NCBI GenBank assembly: GCA_017454675.1
Contig: JAFTCN010000057.1
Span: 1-41,061 of the forward strand
DNA: 41,061 nt
Direction of reading: 5' to 3'
Source: Clostridia bacterium
GTDB taxonomy: Bacteria > Bacillota > Clostridia > Oscillospirales > CAG-272
The translations under genes and the position numbers were made by a program. Shown piece by piece: positions 16,787 to 25,054 of the stretch. Each line of letters starts with the position of its first letter. Within the stretch, counting starts at the first letter, position 1. The notes under the pieces are model-generated. The model had not been told where the DNA came from and searched no databases. It worked only from the letters and a program-made list of their open reading frames with translations.

Positions 16787-17050
16787 ATGAACAAAATCGT
16801 CGAAAAAGCGGAACTGATCCTGATGAAAATCACAGGATTCATGAGAAAAACCGCCGTTAGAGCCGGAGCCGGGGCGGAGAAGCTCGTTTCGGAAGAGAAA
16901 GGCGAAGCGTACGTCGGTGAGGCGATCAAGATACTCATCGCCGTCGTCATAGGCGCGCTGCTGCTCACGCTGACCTATACTCTCATGAAGGACACTGTCT
17001 TCGCAACGGTCACGGCGAAGGTAAAGGAACTCTTCAACTATACCGAGTGA
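16787..17050 (+). CDS. DUF6133-like small membrane protein, putative Flp-type major pilin
   Basis: An 87-residue protein with a basic N-terminal third, EEKGEAYVGEAIKIL, one hydrophobic helix (46-65) and a short polar tail ending KVKELFNYTE. Glycine 39 followed by a short segment, Glu45 and the hydrophobic helix resembles the processing region of Flp/type IV prepilins. The family recalled as DUF6133 has this architecture and sits at the head of Tad loci in Clostridia. Being first in the operon, next to a strong promoter and an AAAGGAG site, and followed by mRNA hairpins, fits a highly expressed structural subunit. That it is the major pilin is inference. A longer in-frame start at 16703 is excluded because it overlaps the promoter region and has no ribosome site. 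Confidence 0.8.
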   Translation: MNKIVEKAELILMKITGFMRKTAVRAGAGAEKLVSEEKGEAYVGEAIKILIAVVIGALLLTLTYTLMKDTVFATVTAKVKELFNYTE

Positions 17051-17068
17051 GTTCTCATTTTCCGTGTG

Positions 17069-17139
17069 TGCGCGGAGGCCGTATCTCCTCCGCGCATGCC
17101 GGACGGCGCCGGGGCACTTACGCCCCGGCGCGGCCGTCC
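17069..17139 (+). other. Two strong hairpins between pilin and cpaB
   Basis: Hairpin 1 has arms TGCGCGGAGG/CCTCCGCGCA (17069-17078, 17087-17096). Hairpin 2 pairs 17101-17115 with 17122-17139, with one 3-base bulge. Neither is followed by a T run. They may protect the 3' end of a processed pilin mRNA or reduce read-through, giving more pilin than assembly machinery. The sequence shows only the structure. Confidence 0.6.
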
Positions 17140-17171
17140 TGAATTTCGGATCCGGGAGGATTTTTTTATAT

Positions 17172-18011
17172 ATGAAAAACAGAACCGTAATAGGCATCAT
17201 ATGCATAGGCGTCGCAATGCTGATATCCTTCGTGGGCATACCGCTCGCTGCGCGCAGGGCCGACGCGACCGTAGAGATCGTACGGACTCTCGCGGCGGTC
17301 GAAAAAGGGCAGCCGGTGAGAGCGGACATGCTGGAGACGGTCAGGGTGGGGAAGTCGGGACTTCCGGAGGGCGTCCTCACCGACGTTAAGGACGCGGTGG
17401 GCAAGTACGCTTCGTGCGACATGGTCCGGGGCGACTGGGTGACATCGTCGAAGCTGACCACCGACGCCGTAAGCGCCGCCGGAGCCCTGCGAAGGCTGGC
17501 ACCGGGCGAGCTTGCCGTGACGGTGGCCGTCACGTCGTTCGCCGACGGCTTTTCCGGTCAGCTCACGAACGGCGACATTGTCAGCGTATACGTAACGAGC
17601 AGCAAGATCCGCGCCTTCTCTCCGCCGGCCCTCCGGTATCTCAGGGTCATCACCACCGTGACCGGCGGGGGCGTCAACCGCGACGGCGCGGGCTCCGACG
17701 GCCAGGGCGAATACGAGCTGCCCGAAACGATAATGTTCGCAGTCAATCCCGAACAGGCAGCCGAGCTCTTCGAGTATGCGGGGACCGCGTCGGTCTGCTG
17801 CGCTTTCGTCTGCCACGGGAGCGATCCCGAGGCGGCATCATATCTGGAGCAGCAGAGGCAGTGGTTCCTGCGGAGCGAAGACACCGGGACAGTGACGGAC
17901 ACGGAAGACGCTCCGGGTGCCGTCGGCGGGGGAGGAGTCATTTCCGGAGCCGCGGCCATCATCGCGGGGGAGCATACCTCGCCGCTGATAAAGGAGAGCG
18001 TTTCGCCGTGA
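17172..18011 (+). CDS. cpaB: Tad pilus assembly protein CpaB/RcpC (SAF domain)
   Basis: A 279-residue protein with an N-terminal membrane helix (about 5-24) and an external SAF-type domain: VVEIVRTLAAVEKGQPVRAD-like entry strand, GKYASCDMVRGDWVTSSKL, then LAPGELAVTVAVTSFADGFSG and GDIVSVYVTSSK, the standard CpaB order. In Gram-negative bacteria CpaB helps the secretin; here there is no outer membrane, so its role is probably in the cell wall zone. The C-terminal 40 residues are Gly/Ala-rich and end in a possible second hydrophobic stretch (VISGAAAIIAG). Start at 17172 follows GGGAGG at a rather long 12-base distance. Its stop overlaps the GTG of the tadZ-like gene. Confidence 0.85.
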   Translation: MKNRTVIGIICIGVAMLISFVGIPLAARRADATVEIVRTLAAVEKGQPVRADMLETVRVGKSGLPEGVLTDVKDAVGKYASCDMVRGDWVTSSKLTTDAVSAAGALRRLAPGELAVTVAVTSFADGFSGQLTNGDIVSVYVTSSKIRAFSPPALRYLRVITTVTGGGVNRDGAGSDGQGEYELPETIMFAVNPEQAAELFEYAGTASVCCAFVCHGSDPEAASYLEQQRQWFLRSEDTGTVTDTEDAPGAVGGGGVISGAAAIIAGEHTSPLIKESVSP

Positions 18012-18904
18012 AGAAGAAAAGAGAAGGGAGCGTCGCCGCGGGAGGCGAGCGCCGCATAATAGCGCTCTGGGGACCTCACGGCAGCGGCAAGACGCTGCTC
18101 GCGGCGAGGCTCGCGGCCTCTCTGGCGTCGGTCCCGGGAGTGCAGGTGTCGGTGCTGCTGTGCGACAGGACCGTCCCGGCCCTTCCGGTGCTCTTTCCGG
18201 AGGCGAGGGAGCGGGAGCTGCCGTCGGTCGGAGCCGCGCTTTCGGCCGCCGATATCGACGAGGAGACGGTACTGTCGTCCGCCGTCGTGTGCAGGAAGTG
18301 CCCGGACCTGCTCTTCTTCGGTTATACCGTCGGCGAGAACGGGTTCTCGTATCCGTCGTTCAGCGAGGGCAGGGCGACGCTCTTCATACGGAGGCTGTCG
18401 CTGCTCTGCGATTATCTGATCGCCGACTGCGTTCCCGAGGCTCAGTCCGACCCGCTCTCGTCGGCCGCCATGAAGTGCGCTGACAGTGTGATCAGGCTGT
18501 ATTGTCCCGACATGGCGAGCTTCGCCTTCTACGATTCGCAGCTTCCGCTCTACGCCGGCGACGTCTGGTGCGCCGAAAACCACCTGAGGGTGCAGAATCA
18601 GACAACGGGCGAGATATATCTGCCGGTCGACGAATCGCGCTCTCATATGACGCGATGCGCGGTGTCGGTCCCCTTCTCAAGGCAGCTGAAGTTCGCGGCG
18701 TCGGGCGGGGATCTGCTGACCGCACCGGCAGGACGCGCCTTTGATTCGGCGCTGTCAAAACTAGAAAAGGCGCTTCATTCTGAAGGTTCACTCTCGCTGT
18801 CTGACGCGACGGACGGCGGAGGGCGGCCGGCGGATGCGGATGCCGGACTTGACGGAACGGACCCGGGAACGGAGGTCGGATACGGTGGCGGCAATGTCTT
18901 CTGA
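18008..18904 (+). CDS. TadZ/CpaE-like MinD-family ATPase
   Basis: A 298-residue cytosolic P-loop protein. It has GPHGSGKTLLAARLAASLAS near residue 18, without the extra lysine of the deviant MinD Walker A. A MinD-like segment DYLIADCVPEAQSDP lies in the middle, where Asp could serve as Walker B. TadZ/CpaE proteins direct pilus machinery to a cell pole. Assignment rests on the P-loop and on its position between cpaB and cpaF; sequence similarity looks weak. GTG start at 18008 overlaps the cpaB stop (GTGA) and is preceded by AAGGAGAG. The tail (about 260-298) is Asp/Gly-rich, and the last 20 bases overlap the start of cpaF. Confidence 0.75.
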   Translation: MKKKREGSVAAGGERRIIALWGPHGSGKTLLAARLAASLASVPGVQVSVLLCDRTVPALPVLFPEARERELPSVGAALSAADIDEETVLSSAVVCRKCPDLLFFGYTVGENGFSYPSFSEGRATLFIRRLSLLCDYLIADCVPEAQSDPLSSAAMKCADSVIRLYCPDMASFAFYDSQLPLYAGDVWCAENHLRVQNQTTGEIYLPVDESRSHMTRCAVSVPFSRQLKFAASGGDLLTAPAGRAFDSALSKLEKALHSEGSLSLSDATDGGGRPADADAGLDGTDPGTEVGYGGGNVF

Positions 18905-20219
18905 TTATTCGGACAGGCTCTTCGCGCTTCTCTGCGGAGTCCAGGAGTATATATCCAGATACTGCCCGTCGCTCATAAGCGAAGGCGCCCCGGCGGCAGC
19001 AGCCGGGAGGGAGGATGCCGGGACGGGCGAGCTCCTGCGGTCATACATCGAACAGTATATCAGGCAGAACGGCGCCGACATCCCCGGAGTGGGGCGCGAA
19101 CGGGTCGTCGAGCGCCTTTACAACGAGATGGCGGGATACGGGATCCTTACCGACTACCTGAAGTCAGACGACATCGAGGAGATAAACATCAACGGCTGGG
19201 ACGACATCGCCCTGACCCTGCGCGACGGCAGGATCGTCAAGTCCCCCGAAAGATTCTTCTCCCCGACGCACGCCGAGGACATAGTGAGGCGTCTGCTCCG
19301 GCATTCGGGCATGATACTCGACAGCGCGATGCCGCTGAGCCAGGGACACCTCCCGGGAAACAACCGCGTCACGGCGGTCAAGCCGCCGCTGATCGACGAG
19401 GACAGGGGCGTCGCGGTCTCGATAAGGCTCCTCCACAATTCCGAGATCGGCCTGCCCGAGATAATCCGGAGCGGGATGGCGTCTGCCGAGATGGTGTCGT
19501 TCCTGCGTCTTCTCGCGAGATACGGAGTGTCATTCGTGATAGCCGGCGCGACGTCGTCGGGCAAGACGACGCTGCTCGGCGCGATACTCGGCGACATGCC
19601 GTCCGACAAGAGGATATTCACCATCGAGTCGGGAGCGAGGGAGCTGTCGCTGATACGCAGGGGCCCCGACGGCAGGGTCACGAACAACGTCGTGCACACG
19701 ATATCCAGGCCGTCGGAGAACGAAAAGCAGAACATAAGGCAGGAGGATCTGGTCGTCGCGTCGCTGCGTTACAATCCCGACATCGTCTGCATCGGAGAGA
19801 TGCGGGACGTCGAGGCCTACGCGGCCGTCGAGGCGGCGATGACGGGACACACTGTGGTCTCGACGGTCCACTCGGGTTCGGGAGAGGCCGCGCACACGCG
19901 CATCGCGCTGCTCTGCCAGCGCAAATTCCCGATCGATTTTTCGACGTCTATGCTCCAGGCTGCTGAGGCGTTTCCCGTCGTGGTATACTGCGGCCGGCCG
20001 GAGGGGCACAGCCGCAGGGTCATGGACATCACCGAGTGCCAGTCGGACTACTCGGGCGGCACGAGACGGTACCGTTGTCTTTACAGGTACGAACTGAGTC
20101 CCGACGGAGGAAGGGGAAGGTTCGTCCCGGCGGCTCCTGCTTCGCCGTCGCTGAGGAAGCGGCTGGCTGAGCACGGGGCGCCTCCGGGGCTGCTGTCCCA
20201 GTTCCCGTTCGACGTATGA
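18885..20219 (+). CDS. cpaF: Tad pilus ATPase CpaF/TadA
   Basis: A 444-residue type II/IV secretion-family ATPase that powers pilus assembly at the inner face of the membrane. It shows the N-terminal domain ending GYGILTDYLKSDDIEEININ, Walker A GATSSGKT (221-228), the Asp-box region RIFTIESGARELSLI, Walker B GEMRD (304-308) and the histidine box TGHTVVSTVHSGSGEAAHTR. Length is typical. The start was placed at GTG 18885 because GGAGG at 18871-18875 lies nine bases upstream; an ATG at 18894 and one at 18834 are alternatives. It overlaps the end of the tadZ-like gene and precedes tadB by nine bases. Confidence 0.93.
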   Translation: MAAMSSDYSDRLFALLCGVQEYISRYCPSLISEGAPAAAAGREDAGTGELLRSYIEQYIRQNGADIPGVGRERVVERLYNEMAGYGILTDYLKSDDIEEININGWDDIALTLRDGRIVKSPERFFSPTHAEDIVRRLLRHSGMILDSAMPLSQGHLPGNNRVTAVKPPLIDEDRGVAVSIRLLHNSEIGLPEIIRSGMASAEMVSFLRLLARYGVSFVIAGATSSGKTTLLGAILGDMPSDKRIFTIESGARELSLIRRGPDGRVTNNVVHTISRPSENEKQNIRQEDLVVASLRYNPDIVCIGEMRDVEAYAAVEAAMTGHTVVSTVHSGSGEAAHTRIALLCQRKFPIDFSTSMLQAAEAFPVVVYCGRPEGHSRRVMDITECQSDYSGGTRRYRCLYRYELSPDGGRGRFVPAAPASPSLRKRLAEHGAPPGLLSQFPFDV

Positions 20220-20228
20220 GGTGACGCG

Positions 20229-21206
20229 ATGATATACATTTCGGTCTTGTCCTTCGTCTTTTTCTCCGCAGGCACCGTGCTGCTGCTCGACCTCAACGCC
20301 GGTCGCGTGGCAAACGACATAGAGTCGCTGTTCTCCCCCGAGGAGAGTCTCCGCGAGAGGGCGCTCTTCGCGCAGAAGCGGAAGAAGAGGCCCCGCTTCC
20401 CGGCCTGGATCATCCATGTAAAAAAGGCGCTCGAGAGCTCCGGCAGGGAATCGGGATTCGGGCGCGTCTGCCTCGCCTCGATTGCTCTCGCCTCCGCGGG
20501 GGCCGTCGCCGCGATAATAATGAAAAACTGGTGGATCATGCCGGTCCTGGCCGCCGCGGGTGCTTTCGTGCCGTTTTTCGCCGCCTACGGGAGTATCGAG
20601 GCCTACGACAGGCGGCTCGAGGAGGAGCTTGAGACGGCTCTGTCGATCATAACCTCCACCTATATCAGGACCGAGGACATCGTCGAGTCGGTGAGGCAGA
20701 ACCTGCCGAACATCAAGCCTCCGGTGGCGGAGATATTCTCGTCGTTCGTCACCAGGGCAACGCTGCTGTCTTCGAATCTTCCCGCGTGCATACGCAGCAT
20801 GTGCGCGGATGTGGACAACATCGTCTTTTACGAGTGGTGCGAGACGCTCGTCGCCTGTCAGGACGACGCCTCGTGCAAGTACACGCTGCTCCCGGTGGTG
20901 AACAAGCTGACCGGGATACGGCTGGTCAACAGCGAGATGACCACGCTCATCTCGTCATGCCGGCGCGAATACGGCATTATGGTGCTGCTGCTCGCCGGGA
21001 ACGTGCCGCTGCTGTATCTTATCAACCGCGACTGGTTCAACGCTCTCATACATACGACCGCCGGTCAGATCGCCACGGCTGTCTGCGGGATCGCGGTGAT
21101 CGTGACGGCAGCGTTAATGCGAAAATACACAAAGCCGATCGATTACAGGTCGGCCCGCGGAGAAGGAGCCGCAAAGGACGGAAAAGAGAGGGGGAGGAAC
21201 AGATGA
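20229..21206 (+). CDS. tadB: Tad pilus inner-membrane platform protein TadB
   Basis: A 325-residue membrane protein. It has an N-terminal helix (about 4-20), two close helices around 80-120, a cytosolic helical domain with the type II secretion F signature region EEELETALSIITSTYIRTEDIV, and two C-terminal helices (about 256-300). With TadC it forms the membrane base on which CpaF acts. The start is an ATG nine bases after the cpaF stop with GAGGTGA upstream. The last four bases overlap tadC (ATGA). The tail is rich in Lys, Arg and Gly. Naming as TadB rather than TadC follows gene order. Confidence 0.82.
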   Translation: MIYISVLSFVFFSAGTVLLLDLNAGRVANDIESLFSPEESLRERALFAQKRKKRPRFPAWIIHVKKALESSGRESGFGRVCLASIALASAGAVAAIIMKNWWIMPVLAAAGAFVPFFAAYGSIEAYDRRLEEELETALSIITSTYIRTEDIVESVRQNLPNIKPPVAEIFSSFVTRATLLSSNLPACIRSMCADVDNIVFYEWCETLVACQDDASCKYTLLPVVNKLTGIRLVNSEMTTLISSCRREYGIMVLLLAGNVPLLYLINRDWFNALIHTTAGQIATAVCGIAVIVTAALMRKYTKPIDYRSARGEGAAKDGKERGRNR

Positions 21207-22102
21207 GCGGCATGCTCGTGCCGGCGCTGAGGACCGCCGCGGCGCTGGCGGGGGGCGCCGGGTCGGCGCTGATACTCTTTGACATATTCAGGGTCCCCTA
21301 CTTCCGGACGTCACATGCGCTGTCGTCGTTCGTACACCGCGCCGGGAGGAAACGCAGGGGAAGCGGCAGGGCCGACCTGCTGCTCGAAAACCTCGCCGAC
21401 TGGATATCGAAAAAGGTGAGGATCAACGAATCGAGGCGTATGCGGCTCGAGACCGAACTGACGGCCGCCGATCTCAAGATCTCTCCCGAAAAGCACGTGG
21501 CCAACTGCATTGTCAAGGGAGGGCTCGCGGGCGTCGCGACGCTGCCGCTCGTGCTGTTCTTTCCGCCGTCGCTGCTGCTTACGGCGCTGGCCGCTGTTTC
21601 GGTATACACGGCGGCGTACGACGGGCCGTCAAAGCTCAACGCGGCGCACAGGGAGGCGGTCGAGTATGAGCTTCCGATGTTCGTCGCGAGGATAGAGAAC
21701 ATGCTGGGGCGCACACGCGACGTTCTGGCTGTGCTGACCTCGTACCGCAGGAACGCCGGACCCGACATGGCCCGGGAGCTCGGCGTGACTATCGCGGACA
21801 TGCAGTCCGGAAACGCCAGAGCGGCGCTCGCGAGGTTCGAGTCGAGAGTGGGCAGCACGATGCTGTCCGACGTGACGAGAGGCCTCATAGCGGTGATGGA
21901 CGGGAACGACCCGGTGGGATACTGGACGAATCTGTCGTCGAGGCTCGCCGACTATCAGCGGCAGCTGCTTATGAGAAAGGCGAAGGAGATGCCGTCGAAG
22001 ATCAACCGGCTGTCCTTCATACTGCTGCTGTGCGTAATGCTGATCTACGCGGTGGTGATCGGAGGAGAGCTGATGCGCTCGCTGGGGGTGATCTTCGGAT
22101 GA
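21203..22102 (+). CDS. tadC: Tad pilus inner-membrane platform protein TadC
   Basis: A 299-residue protein with the same layout as TadB: an N-terminal helix (about 8-27), paired helices near 98-130, a cytosolic four-helix type II secretion F domain (YELPMFVARIENMLGRTRDV, ARFESRVGSTMLSDVTRGL), and a final hydrophobic helix. The start ATG at 21203 follows GGGGAGG and overlaps the tadB stop by four bases. Its own stop overlaps the next gene in the same way. Overlapping starts along the locus suggest stoichiometric, coupled translation. Confidence 0.84.
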   Translation: MSGMLVPALRTAAALAGGAGSALILFDIFRVPYFRTSHALSSFVHRAGRKRRGSGRADLLLENLADWISKKVRINESRRMRLETELTAADLKISPEKHVANCIVKGGLAGVATLPLVLFFPPSLLLTALAAVSVYTAAYDGPSKLNAAHREAVEYELPMFVARIENMLGRTRDVLAVLTSYRRNAGPDMARELGVTIADMQSGNARAALARFESRVGSTMLSDVTRGLIAVMDGNDPVGYWTNLSSRLADYQRQLLMRKAKEMPSKINRLSFILLLCVMLIYAVVIGGELMRSLGVIFG

Positions 22103-22575
22103 AGAGGAACATTTCCGCTTCATACGTTTCCCCGGCCTCGCCCAGCGTGGCGGGGCGCCTGATCCGCGGAGACGAGGGAGACATCGCGTACGTCGAGACC
22201 GTCATATCCTCCTTCGTGATACTCATCGCCCTGGTGTTTGCCGTCAATATCTTCTCTTTCTTCACCCTGAAGCAGGACCTCGACTACTTCGGCGCCGAAC
22301 TGATGGCGGCAGCTGCCGCCGACGGCCGGACCGACGGAGCCGTAAAAGAACGCGCGGCCGAACTCTGCGCAGAGCTCGGTTTCGACAGCGGCGACATATC
22401 ATGGAGTTTCGAGGGATCCGAGTTCATCGGGTCCGGCGGCCGCGTCCAGTACGGAGGAACGATGAAGCTGACCGTGACATATTCCGCCGGATTCGGAGGG
22501 ACCGGGATCGTCGACATACCGGTCACCCTGAGATCGGTGACGTCGGGGATATCCGAGAGATACTGGAAATCATGA
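22099..22575 (+). CDS. DUF4320-like pilin-related membrane protein
   Basis: A 158-residue protein with a short basic N-terminus, GDEGDIAYVETVISSF (from about 24), one hydrophobic helix (34-55), FFTLKQDLDYFGAEL and a C-terminal beta-type domain ending SERYWKS. This matches my memory of the DUF4320 family in clostridial Tad loci, which resembles TadE minor pilins. Gly27 with Glu33 six residues later repeats the spacing seen in the DUF6133-like pilin. It is probably a processed minor pilin or pseudopilin; processing is inference. It is translationally coupled on both sides by ATGA overlaps. Confidence 0.8.
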   Translation: MKRNISASYVSPASPSVAGRLIRGDEGDIAYVETVISSFVILIALVFAVNIFSFFTLKQDLDYFGAELMAAAAADGRTDGAVKERAAELCAELGFDSGDISWSFEGSEFIGSGGRVQYGGTMKLTVTYSAGFGGTGIVDIPVTLRSVTSGISERYWKS

Positions 22576-23210
22576 CAGCACACGCATCTGATCCGGGCAG
22601 GGTGGCGTCCGGCACGTACGGCACGTACGGCAGGGAGACCGGGAGGCCGGGCGCGTACGGGCGGAAGACCGTAACGCCCGGAGCGGACAGTAAAAAAAGA
22701 ACCTTCCCGCAGCTCCTGCGCGGCGAGGAGGGAAACGCATACGTGAAGACCGCGGTCTCGCTGATCCTTTTCTGCATGCTGCTCTCCGGCGTCCTCTTTT
22801 TTGCCGAAATGATGTCGACCGTACGGGCGGTGAAGCGCCGGGCAGTGTCGGCCCTCGACGGCTGCGTGATCCTCGAATCCGTGGTGATCTACGGAGAACT
22901 CGACGACGGCAGCGACCTGATACAGGCTCCCGATCCCGTGATCTTCGCGAGGCTCTTCGCCGCGCAGTTCTCGTCGCTCGAAGAGGACGGGGACAGGGAC
23001 GTATTCGTGAAAAGAAGATCCGGAGACGGAGGAGAAGGGGAGGAGGAGTTTGCCGTGACGAAGCCCCGGCTGTCGCTCGACGGCAGCGGCCACCTGCGGC
23101 CGGCGGCGGAATTCGACGTGATCTTTCCGGTGCGCTTCGCGGGTCGCACCCTGTTCGAGGCCAGGGTGCCTGTCAGCGTCAAAGGGAGGTTTGTAAACAA
23201 ATACTCTTGA
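22572..23210 (+). CDS. Third pilin-like (TadE-type) membrane protein
   Basis: A 212-residue protein. Its first 50 residues are polar with Gly-Tyr repeats (GTYGTYGRETGRPGAYG); the DNA behind it contains a 9-base tandem repeat. Then come GEEGNAYVKTAVSLILF and a hydrophobic helix (59-79), followed by an extracytoplasmic domain with an acidic/glycine-rich loop (about 145-157) and a beta-rich end. The GxEGxAYV stretch repeats the one in the two other pilin-like proteins, but threonine replaces the glutamate. It is likely a minor pilin or TadE-like subunit and the last gene of the pilus operon. The promoter of the following operon begins inside its stop codon. Confidence 0.7.
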   Translation: MTAHASDPGRVASGTYGTYGRETGRPGAYGRKTVTPGADSKKRTFPQLLRGEEGNAYVKTAVSLILFCMLLSGVLFFAEMMSTVRAVKRRAVSALDGCVILESVVIYGELDDGSDLIQAPDPVIFARLFAAQFSSLEEDGDRDVFVKRRSGDGGEGEEEFAVTKPRLSLDGSGHLRPAAEFDVIFPVRFAGRTLFEARVPVSVKGRFVNKYS

Positions 23211-23235
23211 CTTTTATTTCAAATCATATTAAAAT
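23207..23235 (+). promoter_or_regulatory. Sigma-A promoter of the cysE-containing operon
   Basis: TTGACT (23207-23212), a 17-base spacer and TAAAAT (23230-23235). The -35 box overlaps the stop codon of the last pilus gene, so the operons abut. Confidence 0.7.
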
Positions 23236-23287
23236 ATAAGTGATACCGGCGCTCCGCCGATACCGACGATGAAAGGCGGACTGTGTT

Positions 23288-24064
23288 TTGGCAGATCTTT
23301 TCAACGATCCCGACGATTATTCGTCCGAAGAAGGCGTTGAGGCGCCCCCGAAACCGTTGTGGGCAAAGATCCTCGGAAACGCTGTCAAAATAATCTTCTG
23401 GACACTTATCATACTCATGAACGCTCTTCTGCTCTGGCGGCTCTTCTCATCCGGGAATCCATCAGAGCTGAAGGCAGTGACTCCGAACCCGGAGCTGAAG
23501 GCGGCATATTCGGCCTTTCTGGCGGAGAAGGAAGCCGGACAGACCGGCGGGAAAGATCTCTTCGCGGCTCACCAGCAGGAGAACTCCCGCACCAACATCA
23601 CCGACGAGGACGCCGACGCCGAGACGGGATTCCCAGGCAACTACGGCTACTTCGCGCTGACCGACCAGGTCCTTTTCCCGACCGCCGGGCAGGCGCAGGT
23701 CATCTTCAGATACAACCTCAGCACGCTCGACCATCTGGCTGAGGACTATTCGCTGTCCGGGCGGCCCGATCCCGGGGAAGACTGGTACGACGTGACCCTG
23801 CGCGTCGAGACGAACGACGGAAAGACGCTGAGGATCAGCCCCTCTGAGGCAGTTTCCGCGAAGAAGAACCGCTACTGTTTCCGCCGCCTCTCCTTCGAAG
23901 GCATACCCGACCTCTCCGGAGTGACGTCGGTCTATTTCGACATCTACTACACGGGCGACGTGAACTACCTTGACCGCCCGTACGGAAAGCTCTGCATCTA
24001 CAGCAGCGCGTACGACCTCGACGAATACAGGCTGTCATCCCGCGACAGGAAGGCGCTCCAATGA
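23288..24064 (+). CDS. Uncharacterised single-span membrane protein
   Basis: Not recognised. 258 residues: a short acidic cytoplasmic start with prolines ([10 protein letters not shown]), one membrane helix (about 32-53), a linker, then an extracytoplasmic domain of about 180 residues rich in aromatic residues and beta-strand pattern ([36 protein letters not shown]). It has no cysteine cluster and no catalytic motif that I can name. Start is TTG at 23288 with AAAGGCGGA upstream; no better start exists after the promoter. Its stop overlaps the ATG of the cysE gene, so it is coupled to it. Confidence 0.75.
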   Translation: MADLFNDPDDYSSEEGVEAPPKPLWAKILGNAVKIIFWTLIILMNALLLWRLFSSGNPSELKAVTPNPELKAAYSAFLAEKEAGQTGGKDLFAAHQQENSRTNITDEDADAETGFPGNYGYFALTDQVLFPTAGQAQVIFRYNLSTLDHLAEDYSLSGRPDPGEDWYDVTLRVETNDGKTLRISPSEAVSAKKNRYCFRRLSFEGIPDLSGVTSVYFDIYYTGDVNYLDRPYGKLCIYSSAYDLDEYRLSSRDRKALQ

Positions 24065-25053
24065 AACTGGTAATAGAAGATCACAGGACGGGGGAGGTAC
24101 GGGAGTTTGAACTCAGATTTCCCGTAAAGCTCATGGATTCCGCCGCGACCGCCGCCGGAGAGGCGGCAGCGAAGGCGGGAAAGATCCTGTCGGAAGTACT
24201 CGCGGAAAAGCTGCGCGGAAAAGACGGAAGATCAGCCGGCAGCGGGTGCGGTGCCGGGACCGGTTCCGGTAAACACCGGTGCGAAGACAGGTCCTCCGGA
24301 AGCGCTTCCGGAAGAACAAACGGTCCGGAGCCCGGAGTTCGCGAGAGTTTCATAAAGACCATTGAGCGCGAGATAAGGGAAGACATAGCCGCGGTCAGGC
24401 AGCGCGACCCGGCGGCCAGAGGAACGGCCGAGGTGGTGCTCCTCTATTCGGGATTCCACGCGATACTCGCCTACCGCATCGCGCACAGGCTCTACCTCGG
24501 AAAGCATTATTTTTCGGCCAGGGCGGTGAGCCAGGCCGCCCGCTTCTTCACCGGCATCGAGATCCACCCCGGGGCCGAGATCGGCAACGGGCTGTTCATC
24601 GACCACGGAATGGGCGTGGTCATAGGAGAGACGACCGTCATCGGCGACAACTGCACGCTCTACCAGGGCGTCACGCTGGGCGGCACCGGGAAGGACGTCG
24701 GAAAGCGTCACCCCACCCTCGGAGACAACGTCATGGTCGGAGCCGGCGCCAAGGTCCTGGGGCCTATAAAGATCGGCGACAACGTAAAGATCGCGGCGGG
24801 GGCCGTCGTGCTCAAGGAGATACCCGACTGCAGCACGGCCGTCGGAATTCCCGCGAAGGTAGTCCGGCGCCGCGGCGTCAGAGTCGGAGAAGGAGCGGAG
24901 AAGGTCATCGACAGCGAACTCGACCATCTGCACGATCCCGATCCCGTCGCTCAGCAGATGGCCGAACTCGAGGCAAAGATAGAAAAGCTCAGCGCGGAGG
25001 TCGACAGGCTGTCGGCCGCCGGGAACGATAAAAAAACGGAGGAAGAGGATTAA
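24061..25053 (+). CDS. cysE: Serine O-acetyltransferase with unusual N- and C-terminal extensions
   Basis: A 330-residue protein whose middle (about 96-275) is a left-handed beta-helix acetyltransferase of the short CysE type. It has the helical cap [16 protein letters not shown], the motif [15 protein letters not shown] with catalytic D181/H182, [34 protein letters not shown] and [11 protein letters not shown]. It acetylates serine with acetyl-CoA for cysteine synthesis. Residues 1-50 form an extra charged/hydrophobic segment ([21 protein letters not shown]). Residues 55-95 are Gly/Ser/Arg-rich, and the last 50 residues include a coiled-coil stretch ([19 protein letters not shown]). Normal short CysE proteins lack these, so this form may be tethered or oligomerised differently. 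No cysK is adjacent. Confidence 0.88.
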   Translation: MKLVIEDHRTGEVREFELRFPVKLMDSAATAAGEAAAKAGKILSEVLAEKLRGKDGRSAGSGCGAGTGSGKHRCEDRSSGSASGRTNGPEPGVRESFIKTIEREIREDIAAVRQRDPAARGTAEVVLLYSGFHAILAYRIAHRLYLGKHYFSARAVSQAARFFTGIEIHPGAEIGNGLFIDHGMGVVIGETTVIGDNCTLYQGVTLGGTGKDVGKRHPTLGDNVMVGAGAKVLGPIKIGDNVKIAAGAVVLKEIPDCSTAVGIPAKVVRRRGVRVGEGAEKVIDSELDHLHDPDPVAQQMAELEAKIEKLSAEVDRLSAAGNDKKTEEED

Positions 25054-25054
25054 A

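Noticed and set aside
22612..22632. The GGCACGTAC tandem repeat as a regulatory element
   Set aside because: It lies within the coding sequence and is explained by the Gly-Thr-Tyr repeat of the third pilin-like protein.
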